Origin: Actinocatenispora sp036503555
GTDB taxonomy: Bacteria; Actinomycetota; Actinomycetes; Mycobacteriales; Micromonosporaceae
Assembly: GCA_036503555.1 (NCBI GenBank)
Contig: DASXWQ010000075.1
Span: 37,230 to 101,229 of the forward strand
DNA: 64,000 nt
Direction of reading: 5' to 3'
In this document: piece after piece, positions 40,673-49,270 of the stretch
Numbering within the stretch: position 1 is the first letter of the stretch
Layout of the letters: each line of letters starts with the position of its first letter
Made by a program: the position numbers and the translations under genes
Notes under the pieces: model-generated
Databases searched by the model: none
What the model was told of the DNA's origin: nothing
Seen by the model: only the letters and a program-made list of their open reading frames with translations

Positions 40673-41697
40673 GCGACGACGTCACCGTCCCGCCGGTGGA
40701 CGAGCACGCGCGGGTCGAGCGTACGGCCGGCGTGGCCGCGACGTGGGGCGGGCGGCTCGCGGCGGTACGCGGGCTCGGGCTGGTCGGGGTGCTCGTGATC
40801 CTCGGCGTCGTCGGCGTGGTGACCACGCACGGCCGGTTCCTGAGCGGTGGCAACCTCGTCAACATCCTGACGTCGTCGTCGATCGTCGGCGTCGTCACCG
40901 TCGGGATGACGTTCGTCATCATCGGCGGCGGCATCGACCTGTCCGTCGGCGCGCTCGTCGCGCTCGCGTCGGTGTGGGCGACGACGCTCGCCACGCAGGA
41001 CCTCGCCATCCGCTACGGCGCCTGGGTGATGGTGTTCTGCGCGGTCGCCGTCGGCGCCGGATCCGGTCTGTTCAACGGGATCCTCGTCGCGTACGGCCGG
41101 CTCGTGCCGTTCATCGTCACGCTCGGGATGATGGTCGCCGCGCGCGGTCTCGCCCAGTCGATCTCGGACCGCAAGACCCAGCTGGTGACCGTGCCGTCGG
41201 TCAACGCGCTCGCCAGCGACGAACTCTTCGGCATCCCGCTGCTGGTGTACGTCTTCGCCGCGGTCGTCGCGGTCGGCTGGATCGTGCTCAACCGCACCAC
41301 GTTCGGCCGCCGTACGTTCGCGGTGGGCGGCAACGCCGAGGCCGCCCGGCTCGCCGGCATCGACGTACGCCTGCACACCGCGCTGCTCTACGTGGTGTCC
41401 GGTCTGTGCTGCGGCATCGCCGCCATCATGATCATGGCGCTCACCACGACCGGCTCCAGCACCCACGGCGACCTGTACGAGCTGGACGCCATCGCCGCGG
41501 TCATCATCGGCGGGACGCTGCTCACCGGCGGGCGCGGCACGCTCGTCGGTTCGATCCTCGGCGTCCTCGTCTTCACCACGATCACGAACCTGTTCGTCCT
41601 CAACAACCTGCCGACCGAGGTGCAGAACATCGCCAAGGGCCTCATCATCTTCGCCGCCGTACTGCTCCAGCGGCGTGGCCGCACCGCGACCGGCTGA
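40669..41697 (+). CDS. sugar ABC transporter permease (RbsC type)
   Basis: A 342-residue membrane protein with about ten helices. M-T-F-V-I-I-G-G-G-I-D-L-S-V-G, the N-G-I-L-V-A-Y-G-R-L-x-P-F-I-V-T-L-G-M motif, F-A-V-G-G-N-x-E-A-A-R-L-A-G-I and the late G-G-T-x-L-x-G-G-R-G-T-x-x-G are all classic for ribose/xylose/inositol-type permeases. ATG at 40669 after GAGGAGGGG. It forms the channel with the flanking ATPase and binding protein. Confidence 0.9.
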   Translation: MSDDVTVPPVDEHARVERTAGVAATWGGRLAAVRGLGLVGVLVILGVVGVVTTHGRFLSGGNLVNILTSSSIVGVVTVGMTFVIIGGGIDLSVGALVALASVWATTLATQDLAIRYGAWVMVFCAVAVGAGSGLFNGILVAYGRLVPFIVTLGMMVAARGLAQSISDRKTQLVTVPSVNALASDELFGIPLLVYVFAAVVAVGWIVLNRTTFGRRTFAVGGNAEAARLAGIDVRLHTALLYVVSGLCCGIAAIMIMALTTTGSSTHGDLYELDAIAAVIIGGTLLTGGRGTLVGSILGVLVFTTITNLFVLNNLPTEVQNIAKGLIIFAAVLLQRRGRTATG

Positions 41698-41717
41698 TCC
41701 CCATCAAGGAGGGCACC

Positions 41718-42764
41718 ATGACCGACCTGAACCGGCGGCGCCTGCTCGCGGGCGGCGCGATCCTCGGCACCGGCGGCCTGCTCGCCGCCTGCACCGGCAA
41801 CACCCCGAAGGAGAACTCCGGCGGTACCGTCGACGCCGCGCGCGGCGACAACGCCAAGCCCGGAAAGCACGTCACGATCGGGTTCTCCGCGCCGCAGGCC
41901 GACCACGGCTGGGTCGCCGCGATCTCGAAGAACGCCGCCGCCGAGGCCAAGCAGTACTCCGACGTGTCGTTCCAGCCGGTCGAGGCCACCAACGACGTCA
42001 CGAAACAGATCTCGTCCATCCAGACGCTGATCGACAAGAAGGTCGACGCGCTCGTCGTCCTTCCTTTCGACGGCAAGGCACTCACCTCGGTCGCGCGCAA
42101 GGCGATGGACGCCGGGATCCCGGTCGTGAACCTCGACCGGGTGTTCGACACGCCGCAGGCGTACCGGACGTGGATCGGCGGCGACAACTACGGCATGGGC
42201 CAGTCCGCCGGCGAGTACGTCGGGAAGCGGCTGAAGGACGCCGGCGTGGCCAAGCCGCTCATCGCGGAGGTGGCCGGGATCGACAACCTGCAACTCACGC
42301 AGGACCGGAGCCGGGGATTCAAGGAGGCGCTGGCGAAGTACGGCTACACCGTGTCGATCCGGCAGGCGGCGCAGTTCACCGTCGAGTCGGGCCAGCAGGT
42401 CATGTCGAACATCCTCCAGGCCCGGCCGAAGCTCGACGCCGTCTGGAACCACGACGACGACCAGGGCGTGGGCGTCCTCGCCGCGATCACGCAGGCGCAC
42501 CGGTCCGAGTTCTTCATGGTCGGCGGCGCCGGCTCCGCCAACGCGATGCGCCTCATCAAGACCGACAAGTCCGTACTCAAGTGCACGGTCACCTACCCGC
42601 CGACGATGGCCGCGTCGGCCGTGTCCCTCGCTCGCCTCATCGCCCAGGGACGCGGCATGAGCGACCTCACCGAACACGAGGTGCCGGCGTACATGGTGCT
42701 GGCGTCGGCCACCGTCACCAAGGACAACGTGGACCGCTACCTGCCGCTCGGCTTCGAGTCCTGA
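41718..42764 (+). CDS. sugar ABC transporter substrate-binding lipoprotein
   Basis: A 348-residue periplasmic-binding protein of the ribose/galactose type. The N-terminus has N-R-R-R-L-L followed by a hydrophobic stretch and an L-A-A-C lipobox, indicating a lipoprotein possibly exported by Tat. The I-G-F-S-A-P-Q-A-D-H-G-W start of the mature domain, D-A-L-V-V-L-P-F-D and A-G-I-P-V-V-N-L-D-R are family features. AAGGAGGG before ATG 41718. The ligand cannot be read from the sequence. Confidence 0.9.
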   Translation: MTDLNRRRLLAGGAILGTGGLLAACTGNTPKENSGGTVDAARGDNAKPGKHVTIGFSAPQADHGWVAAISKNAAAEAKQYSDVSFQPVEATNDVTKQISSIQTLIDKKVDALVVLPFDGKALTSVARKAMDAGIPVVNLDRVFDTPQAYRTWIGGDNYGMGQSAGEYVGKRLKDAGVAKPLIAEVAGIDNLQLTQDRSRGFKEALAKYGYTVSIRQAAQFTVESGQQVMSNILQARPKLDAVWNHDDDQGVGVLAAITQAHRSEFFMVGGAGSANAMRLIKTDKSVLKCTVTYPPTMAASAVSLARLIAQGRGMSDLTEHEVPAYMVLASATVTKDNVDRYLPLGFES

Positions 42765-42779
42765 GCGCGCCGGTCGGCG

Positions 42780-43910
42780 TCAGCTCACGGGGATCGGCGC
42801 ATACCAGAGGCGCGTGGTGTGCGGGTCGTGGGCGGCGACCAGCAGCGTACCCGCGGTGGCACCCGTCACGAGGGTCGTGTCGCCGTGCGCGGAAACCGTT
42901 GCGGGGACCGGGATCCGTGCCCAGTCCACACCGTCGGCCGACCACCACAACGCGAGCCGCCCGGCGTCCGGGACCGTCGTGACGAGACCGCCGCCGGGCA
43001 GCACCGCGAGCGAGCGTACGCCGGAGGTCCCGTCGGCGGAGCCGAACACGCCGATCCGGTGCCAGGCCCGACGATCCCGGCGCCACGCGGCGAAGCGCGA
43101 ACCGTCCACGCCGACCGCGACCACCCCGTACGCCGTCGTGACCACGCGGTCCAGGGTCTGGCGTCCGTCCGACGCGGCGATGCGGTCGCGCCGCCAGTGC
43201 CGACCGTCCGCCGACGTCCACGCCACCGGCTCGCGGCGCAGCCTCGGCCGGTCCAGCACGTACCGGCTGCCGACGACGAGCCAGCCGCCCGCCGTCGCGG
43301 TCGCGTCCGCCGCCGTGGTCTGCTCGCCCCGTACGCCCGCGAGCGCCGGATCGTCCGGCAGGCGCCGGAAACCGCGCCCGTCGCCCGACCACCAGACGGC
43401 CACGCCGACCCGCCCGCTCGACCCGTCCCAGTCGCCCACCACCACCGAACCCGTTGTGCCACCGGCGATCCGGCTCACCCCGACCGACCGCGGGCCACCG
43501 TACAGCTCGACCGCGCCGGGCACCTCGACGACCGTGCCGTCGGCCCGCTCGTACCACGAGCTGGTGCGCGGATTCCCGTGCGCCCCACCGACCTGCGCGC
43601 CGACCGCGACGATCCGGCCCCGGTGACAGCCGCCCGCGTACAGCACCTGGCGGTGGCCGTAGTAGGTGTGCGGCGCGGTCCGCGTCCGGCGCCACGTCAC
43701 GCCGTCCGTGCTGCGCCACACCCCCGGCCCGCCCCGGTACGCGCCCAGCAGGTACCAGCCGTCGCCGCACCGCAGCACGTCCCGCGCCGCGGTCGCGCCG
43801 GCCAACGGCACCGCCGACCACCGCGGCCGCGTACCGGCGACGCCGTCCGCGCCGACCCCGGCCAGCACCAGCACCGCCAGCACCGCCGCCCCGCCCACCC
43901 GTGCATCCAC
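42780..43910 (-). CDS. secreted beta-propeller-like protein
   Basis: About 376 residues. The N-terminal hydrophobic stretch (A-A-V-L-A-V-L-V-L-A-G-V-G-A) serves as a signal peptide. The rest shows five to six repeats of the type V-W-x-S-x-D-G-x-x-W-x-R, as in sialidase or BNR-like propellers (W-R-S-T-D-G, W-W-S-G-D-G, W-T-S-A-D-G, W-W-S-A-D-G). No catalytic residues recognised. The start is uncertain: GTG 43910 gives a clean signal peptide after GGGGGG; an ATG at 43971 would add about 20 residues. A 13-bp palindrome lies upstream at 43952-43964. Confidence 0.7.
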   Translation of the reverse strand: MDARVGGAAVLAVLVLAGVGADGVAGTRPRWSAVPLAGATAARDVLRCGDGWYLLGAYRGGPGVWRSTDGVTWRRTRTAPHTYYGHRQVLYAGGCHRGRIVAVGAQVGGAHGNPRTSSWYERADGTVVEVPGAVELYGGPRSVGVSRIAGGTTGSVVVGDWDGSSGRVGVAVWWSGDGRGFRRLPDDPALAGVRGEQTTAADATATAGGWLVVGSRYVLDRPRLRREPVAWTSADGRHWRRDRIAASDGRQTLDRVVTTAYGVVAVGVDGSRFAAWRRDRRAWHRIGVFGSADGTSGVRSLAVLPGGGLVTTVPDAGRLALWWSADGVDWARIPVPATVSAHGDTTLVTGATAGTLLVAAHDPHTTRLWYAPIPVS

Positions 43911-43951
43911 CACGCCGCGCCCCCCGCGCCCGACAAACGACGGATCCTCAA

Positions 43952-43964
43952 GGTGTGCCACACC
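43952..43964. promoter_or_regulatory. 13-bp palindrome upstream of the propeller gene
   Basis: GGTGTG-C-CACACC, perfectly symmetric around one base, 42 bp before the chosen GTG at 43910. Possible operator; no partner known. Confidence 0.35.
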
Positions 43965-44058
43965 GACTCCCATGATGGAGATGAACTCCAGGCGATACAA
44001 CGGCCGATTACTCGGCGTATGACCGCGCGCTCCTCGACCGCGTCAGGAACCCGACTGC

Positions 44059-44089
44059 GCGGACACCCTTCCACCACTACGGTGTCCGC
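44059..44089. promoter_or_regulatory. 9-bp dyad before the Crp-type regulator
   Basis: GCGGACACC (44059-44067) and GGTGTCCGC (44081-44089) are exact inverted repeats separated by 13 nt. TACGGT (44077-44082), a possible -10 box, overlaps the right arm. The start codon is at 44110 after GGGAGG. Likely a regulatory site for the five-gene operon, perhaps bound by its own Crp-type protein. Confidence 0.5.
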
Positions 44090-44109
44090 CATTCAGTACG
44101 GGAGGATGC

Positions 44110-44772
44110 ATGGCGGAACCCCGTGGGTTGCGGGCACTGTTGTCCGCGGCGCAGTGGGCGGAGCTGGTCCAGCACGGGACGCGGCACGTACACAGGCGTG
44201 GTGACCGGCTGATCCATCAGGGCGACCGGGACCGCTGGATCCTGCTGCTCGCGGCGGGACGCGCGAAGGTGATGTATTCCGGAGCGGACGGCAGCGAGGT
44301 ACTCCTCGCGGTGCGCGGGCCTGGCGACGTTCTGGGCGAGTTCGCCTCGCTTGACTCTGGCCCCCGCTCAGCGACCGTGCAGGCAATCGAGGAAGGCATC
44401 GCGTACACCGTGAGCGCACCCGCGTTCCAGACATTCATCCGACGCTACGGCATGCAGGCCGAGGTCGACCGGTACGTCATGGCGAAGCTGCGAGAGAGCA
44501 CCGCTCACACGTGGCGGCTAGCCTCCCGCGCCCCCGAGGCGCAACTCGCCGAGCTACTCATTGAGATCGTCTCCGCGGCGGGCGACACGCACCCCTCGCC
44601 ACGCGACGTCACCATGTCGCAGGACGAACTGGCGCGTTCCCTCGGACTCGCCCGCAGCTCGGTCACGCCAGTGCTCGCAGCATGGAAACGACGCGGACTC
44701 GTCGATACGAGCCACGCACGGATCCGTGTCGTCGATGTCGCCGCCCTGCGCGCCATCGTCCGACCTTCCTGA
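44110..44772 (+). CDS. Crp/Fnr-type cyclic-nucleotide-binding regulator
   Basis: A 220-residue regulator. A cNMP-binding jelly roll (about 10-120) keeps the phosphate-binding cassette G76-E77-F ... R86-S87. A long helix then leads to a C-terminal winged helix (about 145-215) with T-M-S-Q-D-E-L-A-R-S-L-G-L-A-R-S-S-V-T. Retention of E77, R86 and S87 argues that it binds a cyclic nucleotide. It sits 106 bp before a nucleotide-cyclase homologue, so the cyclase product is the obvious ligand candidate. First gene of the operon, preceded by a 9-bp dyad. Confidence 0.87.
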   Translation: MAEPRGLRALLSAAQWAELVQHGTRHVHRRGDRLIHQGDRDRWILLLAAGRAKVMYSGADGSEVLLAVRGPGDVLGEFASLDSGPRSATVQAIEEGIAYTVSAPAFQTFIRRYGMQAEVDRYVMAKLRESTAHTWRLASRAPEAQLAELLIEIVSAAGDTHPSPRDVTMSQDELARSLGLARSSVTPVLAAWKRRGLVDTSHARIRVVDVAALRAIVRPS

Positions 44773-44801
44773 TAGGGCGCAGGACACACTGCCCGCCAAA
44801 C

Positions 44802-44815
44802 GTCCAATTCTGGAC
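44802..44815. promoter_or_regulatory. dyad between Crp-type and cyclase-like genes
   Basis: GTCCA-ATTC-TGGAC inverted repeat, followed by two CAGTCCTG-type direct copies (about 44814 and 44845). It could be an internal operator or promoter element before the cyclase gene. Function inferred. Confidence 0.4.
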
Positions 44816-44878
44816 AGTCCTGAGCCGGTCGACTCCCGAAGATCAGTCCTGTCGTCGCCGATAGACCGGGAGCGAAAC

Positions 44879-45838
44879 ATGACTGAACTCGACCCAGTGG
44901 AGCCGCGCGACCTACCCGACCACCTAGCGATTCTGGTCGTTGACACGAAGGGCTTCAGCAAACACTCAGATCGGCAGCAGAACCGCCTCGCTCCGTTGAT
45001 CCCCGAGGTCTTGGAACAGGCCAGCCACAGCGCGGGAATCTCCGAGCTGTGGGACCTGCGCATCTTCCCAGACAGCACGGGCGACGGGTACATGTTCGGT
45101 TTTCCGCCGAAGCTGCTGCCACATGTGGTGCACAGGTACTTGGAGCACCTGCAAGCCGAGTTGCGACGCCGGGCCCGGGCGCTGCGCGCGGACGGAATCA
45201 GTATGCGGCTGCGCCTCAGCCTGCACCTCGGCCCCACTGAAGTGCTCAAGGATCCGCGGATCGACTCACCCGTCGGAGCAACGATGATCGGTACGCATCG
45301 ACTGGTAGACGCCGACCCGTTGCGAGCGTTGCTCGCATACTCGGATCCCGATGTCACATTTCTCGCGGCGGCCCTGTCCGAGGCAGTGATGGACGCGGCG
45401 GTTCGCAACGGCAGTTCCACCCGACACGAGTCCGAGTTCGTCAAGGCCCCGGTGCGAATCGAGGCAAAGGACTACACGGGCATCGCGTACCTTCGAGTGC
45501 CGGCACCATCCGGCGCGTTGTTGGAGAAGGGCTTGCTCGGGGTGCAACCGGCGCCGGCTCAGGAGGTCCCCGACACCGAGCCCGTACCGGTCCCCGCCGA
45601 CCCGAGCGGTACTACTCAGACGGTCGGTCCAATGGATGGCAACGCCACCGCCGCGGCTCATGTCGGCGGTCATGTGGGGGTCCTCGGAGGCGGGAACACA
45701 TTTGCCCGCGACATCGACCAGTCGACCACCAGCTCGACCGTACACGGCAACCATTACCAGGCGCGCGAGATGACGATCGGGGACACCAACACCGGCGAGC
45801 AGGCTGGCCGCCGTTATCACCGGGAGCAGGATCGATGA
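44879..45838 (+). CDS. class III nucleotide cyclase homologue, possible Pycsar-type cyclase
   Basis: A 319-residue protein. Residues 15-205 form a cyclase homology domain: V-V-D22-T-K-G-F-S (first metal Asp), T-G-D69-G-Y-M-F-G-F (second), and L-R-L-S-L-H-L-G-P-T as the I-x-x-H-x-G-P strand. The usual V-N-x-A-x-R-L helix is replaced by T-H-R-L-V-D-A-D-P-L-R. The C-terminal 100 residues are low-complexity and contain D-Q-S-T ... T-V-H-G ... Q-A-R (280-296), a motif repeated in the next gene. It may make a cyclic purine or pyrimidine nucleotide. ATG 44879 after GGGAG; the stop overlaps the next start (ATGA). Confidence 0.7.
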   Translation: MTELDPVEPRDLPDHLAILVVDTKGFSKHSDRQQNRLAPLIPEVLEQASHSAGISELWDLRIFPDSTGDGYMFGFPPKLLPHVVHRYLEHLQAELRRRARALRADGISMRLRLSLHLGPTEVLKDPRIDSPVGATMIGTHRLVDADPLRALLAYSDPDVTFLAAALSEAVMDAAVRNGSSTRHESEFVKAPVRIEAKDYTGIAYLRVPAPSGALLEKGLLGVQPAPAQEVPDTEPVPVPADPSGTTQTVGPMDGNATAAAHVGGHVGVLGGGNTFARDIDQSTTSSTVHGNHYQAREMTIGDTNTGEQAGRRYHREQDR

Positions 45839-47961
45839 CGAATGCCGTACCAGGTCTCGACGGGGTCGACCCAGGTCTCGCGGCACTGCCGGACTGGCCA
45901 CCAGCTCAGTCACCCGACCCTGCCGAACAGCGTCCCCAGACAATCGGAGCTCCCGCCGACGCGGCCCCGACGCCACGGGTCGGAACGACGGTCAGCGCCG
46001 CGGTCGTCAGTGCCGAACATGTGGACCAGTCCACTCACCATCAGACCGTCCATGGCACCACCATCAACGCCAATGTCGTGTACAGCAGCCTGCCGGTTGA
46101 GGTTGCGCCGCCAGTCCGACGAGTCCTGGTGCTCTGGGACGAAATCCATCGCGCCGCAATGGCCGCGGTCTCGACCGAAGGTATCGCCGGAGCGGCCGAA
46201 ACCTTGGGTGCGGAGCGTGTGCTGTTGCTTGGGGCCGATCCGGGCGAAGGCGCAAGCACCGCACGGCTGTGCATCGCACATCATTTGGCGACGCAGGTCG
46301 TAGCGTACGAGCCGCCGGTGGAGCGGCTGGCCCTGGACGATGACGAGGAGACGCTTGAGGATGCCGTTCGCGATTGGAACAGCGGCCGCCTCGTCCTCGT
46401 CGATGCCATCGGCATGCCAGACGATCAACGCGTCCGGCTCATCGAAGACATCGCGGCAGTCAAGGCCACCGTGGACGCTACCAGCAGCTTTCTGCTCGTC
46501 ACCGTGCCGCGACGCGACCTCGCCACCGCCCGCACGCGGTACCCGAACTGGACAGCGAGCCTACCGAAACCTGACGGGGTCGGGGTTTTCCAGCGCAAAC
46601 TTTCCGACACGGTCGATCGTGGCTTGGCTGCCGAGCTCATCGCCGATGGCTGGTTCCGCAACGAGCTCCACGCCGCATGGCCCGCGCATGCCGCGCACCT
46701 GGCCTCGCTCGTAGCGACGAGCGCGGCACACGGCACTGCTTCGGTTGACAGGATTCGGGAGGAAGTCAGATCTGCCCTGGCGGACTGGACCACACAGCTG
46801 CGAAGTGAGATAGACGGAGATCACGACGCGCGGTCGCGCAGCCTGCTCATTGCCACTGCGCTCGTCGAAGGCGCAACCCCAGGGGCGATCACCGCCATGG
46901 CTGAATCGCTCGTGACGCACAGCGGTTACTCACTGGACGAGCCGCTGCCTCATCCGATGATCGACTGCAGCGTCGTCACACGCTTGAAAAGGCTCGGCCA
47001 CGTCGATGCCACGCCCGGGTCCGTGACTTTCACTCGGCCGGAGTTCGGCCGTGCAGTTCTTCCTCATGTCTGGGTCGAGCATCCTCGGCTCCAGCAAGCA
47101 TTGCAGAACTGGGTCATCGACATGCCGACCGAGTCCAGCCTACGGTCGGACGATCTGGCCCAGGCAGTCGATCGCGTGGTGGAACTCGTGGTGCGCAATG
47201 GCCCGCACCTTGCTGGGGCGTTCGGGCGCGGTTGGATCGCTGTCCGCGCCGACTCTCTCGCAACTCGACTGCTGACCGCCACAGCGACCGATCCGCGCAT
47301 CGGGCGGGACGTACGCCGAATGCTCTGGAACTGGTCGAAGTCAGCTCCGCGCGACGTGCAGCGCGTCGTCGCGATCGTGTGCGCCGGCGAGTACGGGGAG
47401 GTTTTCCCGGCGAATGCACTGACCCGCCTCAAGCATCTCGCGGACAGCGAAGATGACGCGGTGCAGCGGGCAGTGGTCGAAGCGGTCACGAAGATCGCCA
47501 AGAATCTCGGGCCGGACCGGCTGCTCGGGTATCTCCATGACTGGCTGACGCGACTCAGTCCCCGGCAGGCTGAAGCCTTGGCTCGCGCGCTGAGGAGCGC
47601 ACTGGCCGACGATGACGTCCGCGCGCAACTCACGATTGCCGAACCCACCTTGCAAGGGACCCGGGAGCGGTCGGCCATCCAGTTCTGGCGCACCGCGCTC
47701 GATGTGCTCCCGTACGAGCGGAGTGCCGAGGTTATCGGGTCGTGGATCGACGCCGCCAACAGCCGCGGTGCAGCTGAGGGTGACTTCCTCATCGACCAGT
47801 TGATTCGAGCTGTCGGAACCAGCCAACGCAGGATGGTCCACCTGGCCTGGGCCACCAGCGGCCAGCGGTATGCCGGAAACGCGGCCGAGCGACTCATGCA
47901 ACGACTACTAACCCGACTCGACGAGCCGTTCATCTCTGCGCGCACGGAGGAGCTGTCATGA
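45835..47961 (+). CDS. large protein with degenerate P-loop and helical C-terminus
   Basis: A 708-residue protein. The disordered N-terminus carries V-D-Q-S-T ... T-V-H-G ... N-A (63-80), matching the tail of the preceding cyclase-like protein. A P-loop-like L-L-L-G-A-D-P-G-E-G-A-S-T at 131-142 has Ala where Walker A has Lys. L-V-L-V-D at 186-190 resembles Walker B. The last 400 residues are helical and HEAT-like. This may be a STAND-like sensor or scaffold with impaired ATP hydrolysis. Coupled on both sides by ATGA. No family recognised with confidence. Confidence 0.68.
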   Translation: MTNAVPGLDGVDPGLAALPDWPPAQSPDPAEQRPQTIGAPADAAPTPRVGTTVSAAVVSAEHVDQSTHHQTVHGTTINANVVYSSLPVEVAPPVRRVLVLWDEIHRAAMAAVSTEGIAGAAETLGAERVLLLGADPGEGASTARLCIAHHLATQVVAYEPPVERLALDDDEETLEDAVRDWNSGRLVLVDAIGMPDDQRVRLIEDIAAVKATVDATSSFLLVTVPRRDLATARTRYPNWTASLPKPDGVGVFQRKLSDTVDRGLAAELIADGWFRNELHAAWPAHAAHLASLVATSAAHGTASVDRIREEVRSALADWTTQLRSEIDGDHDARSRSLLIATALVEGATPGAITAMAESLVTHSGYSLDEPLPHPMIDCSVVTRLKRLGHVDATPGSVTFTRPEFGRAVLPHVWVEHPRLQQALQNWVIDMPTESSLRSDDLAQAVDRVVELVVRNGPHLAGAFGRGWIAVRADSLATRLLTATATDPRIGRDVRRMLWNWSKSAPRDVQRVVAIVCAGEYGEVFPANALTRLKHLADSEDDAVQRAVVEAVTKIAKNLGPDRLLGYLHDWLTRLSPRQAEALARALRSALADDDVRAQLTIAEPTLQGTRERSAIQFWRTALDVLPYERSAEVIGSWIDAANSRGAAEGDFLIDQLIRAVGTSQRRMVHLAWATSGQRYAGNAAERLMQRLLTRLDEPFISARTEELS

Positions 47962-48824
47962 CCAACACTGGTCTGTGGTCTCGATTCACCGGATATGTCA
48001 GCGGTACCACCGCACCGATGAGCCCGGCCGCCCTCGCCGCCCCACCCGCACGCACGACCCCAAACACGACGCTCATCCTCGACACGCAACACGAGTACCT
48101 CCGCGTCAGCGCCGATGTACAGGTCATGTACACGATGCCCAGCACCGCCATCGCCAGAGACCAGGTGTTCCAGATCGCCCGAGCAGCGATACAGCGGCGA
48201 GCCGAGGAGGTGAGCCGTCGTTACACCGTGACGCAACCGGACCGGATCCACGCCGAGCTCTGTTCCGAACTCCGCGACCCAACCCCGATCGGTGTGGATG
48301 ACGCTAGAGCGTGGGCGGCGTGTGCAGGTGTACGTGCCAGATCCGAGGACCGCGAGGTCGTCGAACGGTTCGAACAAGCGCAGATCCGAATCAGTGAACG
48401 GGCTCGACAGGACGAGAGTTCGGAGTACCTACGCCGGCGCATCGAACCGCTGCTGACTGATCCACGGCGTGCCACCGCGTGGTGGTTGGCGAACAACCCC
48501 ACCCGCATAGCGGATCTCCTCGCGATGGCACAGATCTTCACGCAGTTGCACGACATCTTCACCGCCGGTCCCGTGCCAGACCCGGCAACCCCGGAAACCC
48601 TTGGCGACCTCGTCGACGAGCTCTCCGCAAGCATCGACACACCGGGAGCCCACCTGCTCGGCTGGCAGCTACGGCGGCTCTTCGCCATGAACGATCGACA
48701 CGACCTCGCCGAGCGTGCCGCACGCCTCTCGGGAGTCAGCGATCCACTGGGACCGATCGACAGTCCTGAGATCGACGATCCGGACACGGATCTTCCTGGT
48801 TCGGGTGAGCCAGATGGCGAGTAA
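47958..48824 (+). CDS. unknown protein of the cyclase operon
   Basis: A 288-residue protein. The Pro/Thr-rich N-terminus (about 1-40) precedes a strand region L-I-L-D-T-Q-H-E-Y-L-R-V-S-A-D-V-Q-V-M-Y and long charged helices (R-S-E-D-R-E-V-V-E-R-F-E-Q-A-Q-I-R). The overall run, strands then amphipathic helices, is reminiscent of SPFH proteins, but there is no membrane segment and the match is weak. The last 25 residues are acidic. ATGA overlap with the upstream gene; its end overlaps the next gene by 11 bp. Function unknown. Confidence 0.65.
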   Translation: MTNTGLWSRFTGYVSGTTAPMSPAALAAPPARTTPNTTLILDTQHEYLRVSADVQVMYTMPSTAIARDQVFQIARAAIQRRAEEVSRRYTVTQPDRIHAELCSELRDPTPIGVDDARAWAACAGVRARSEDREVVERFEQAQIRISERARQDESSEYLRRRIEPLLTDPRRATAWWLANNPTRIADLLAMAQIFTQLHDIFTAGPVPDPATPETLGDLVDELSASIDTPGAHLLGWQLRRLFAMNDRHDLAERAARLSGVSDPLGPIDSPEIDDPDTDLPGSGEPDGE

Positions 48825-49251
48825 CACGGACACGACGCAGATCATGCGGTCGGAACTCGACGAGGTCCGAGACGAGCTGCGCCGGATCGATGCCAAGGCG
48901 CGGGACCTGCTCGTGATCGCGACTCTGGCCGTCACCGTCTCGGTCGCCGTCGCCAGTTTGCTCGACAGCACGCCGCCGGTTCCGATCGCGATCGGTTACG
49001 TCCTCGCGGCGGGGCCATGGCTCGCTGCAGTGGTGCAACTCATCCTCGTGGTCCGTCCGATGGTCGTACACCAACCCGAGCAGGCTTCAGCCTCGATGGA
49101 CTCGTGGCTCCATCATCGCTGGCAGGCACTCATCCATGTCATGGCGGTCAAGTACACCCGGGTACGTCGCGCCGTCGACCTTCTGCTCGCTATGACAGGA
49201 CTGAGTGTCTTGACGACGGTGGTGTGGATCGTCGTCCACGCGGTCCTGTAG
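48814..49251 (+). CDS. three-helix membrane protein, Pycsar-effector-like
   Basis: A 145-residue protein. An amphipathic N-terminal helix with D26-A-K28-A runs straight into membrane helix 1 (32-50); helices 2 (about 57-80) and 3 (about 121-144) follow, with a cytoplasmic His/Trp-rich loop. A D-x-K-A helix leading into a membrane helix is the feature I recall for the PycTM / DUF5706 effector group, which damages the membrane on cyclic-nucleotide signalling. The match is by eye only. ATG 48814 lies inside the previous gene, after GGTGAG. Last gene of the operon, followed by a strong hairpin. Confidence 0.68.
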   Translation: MASNTDTTQIMRSELDEVRDELRRIDAKARDLLVIATLAVTVSVAVASLLDSTPPVPIAIGYVLAAGPWLAAVVQLILVVRPMVVHQPEQASASMDSWLHHRWQALIHVMAVKYTRVRRAVDLLLAMTGLSVLTTVVWIVVHAVL

Positions 49252-49270
49252 CTCGGTGCGGGATGTAATA

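Noticed and set aside
47958..48824. SPFH-domain protein in the cyclase operon
   Set aside because: The strand-then-helix run is suggestive, but there is no membrane segment and no clear SPFH motif, so it was left as unknown.
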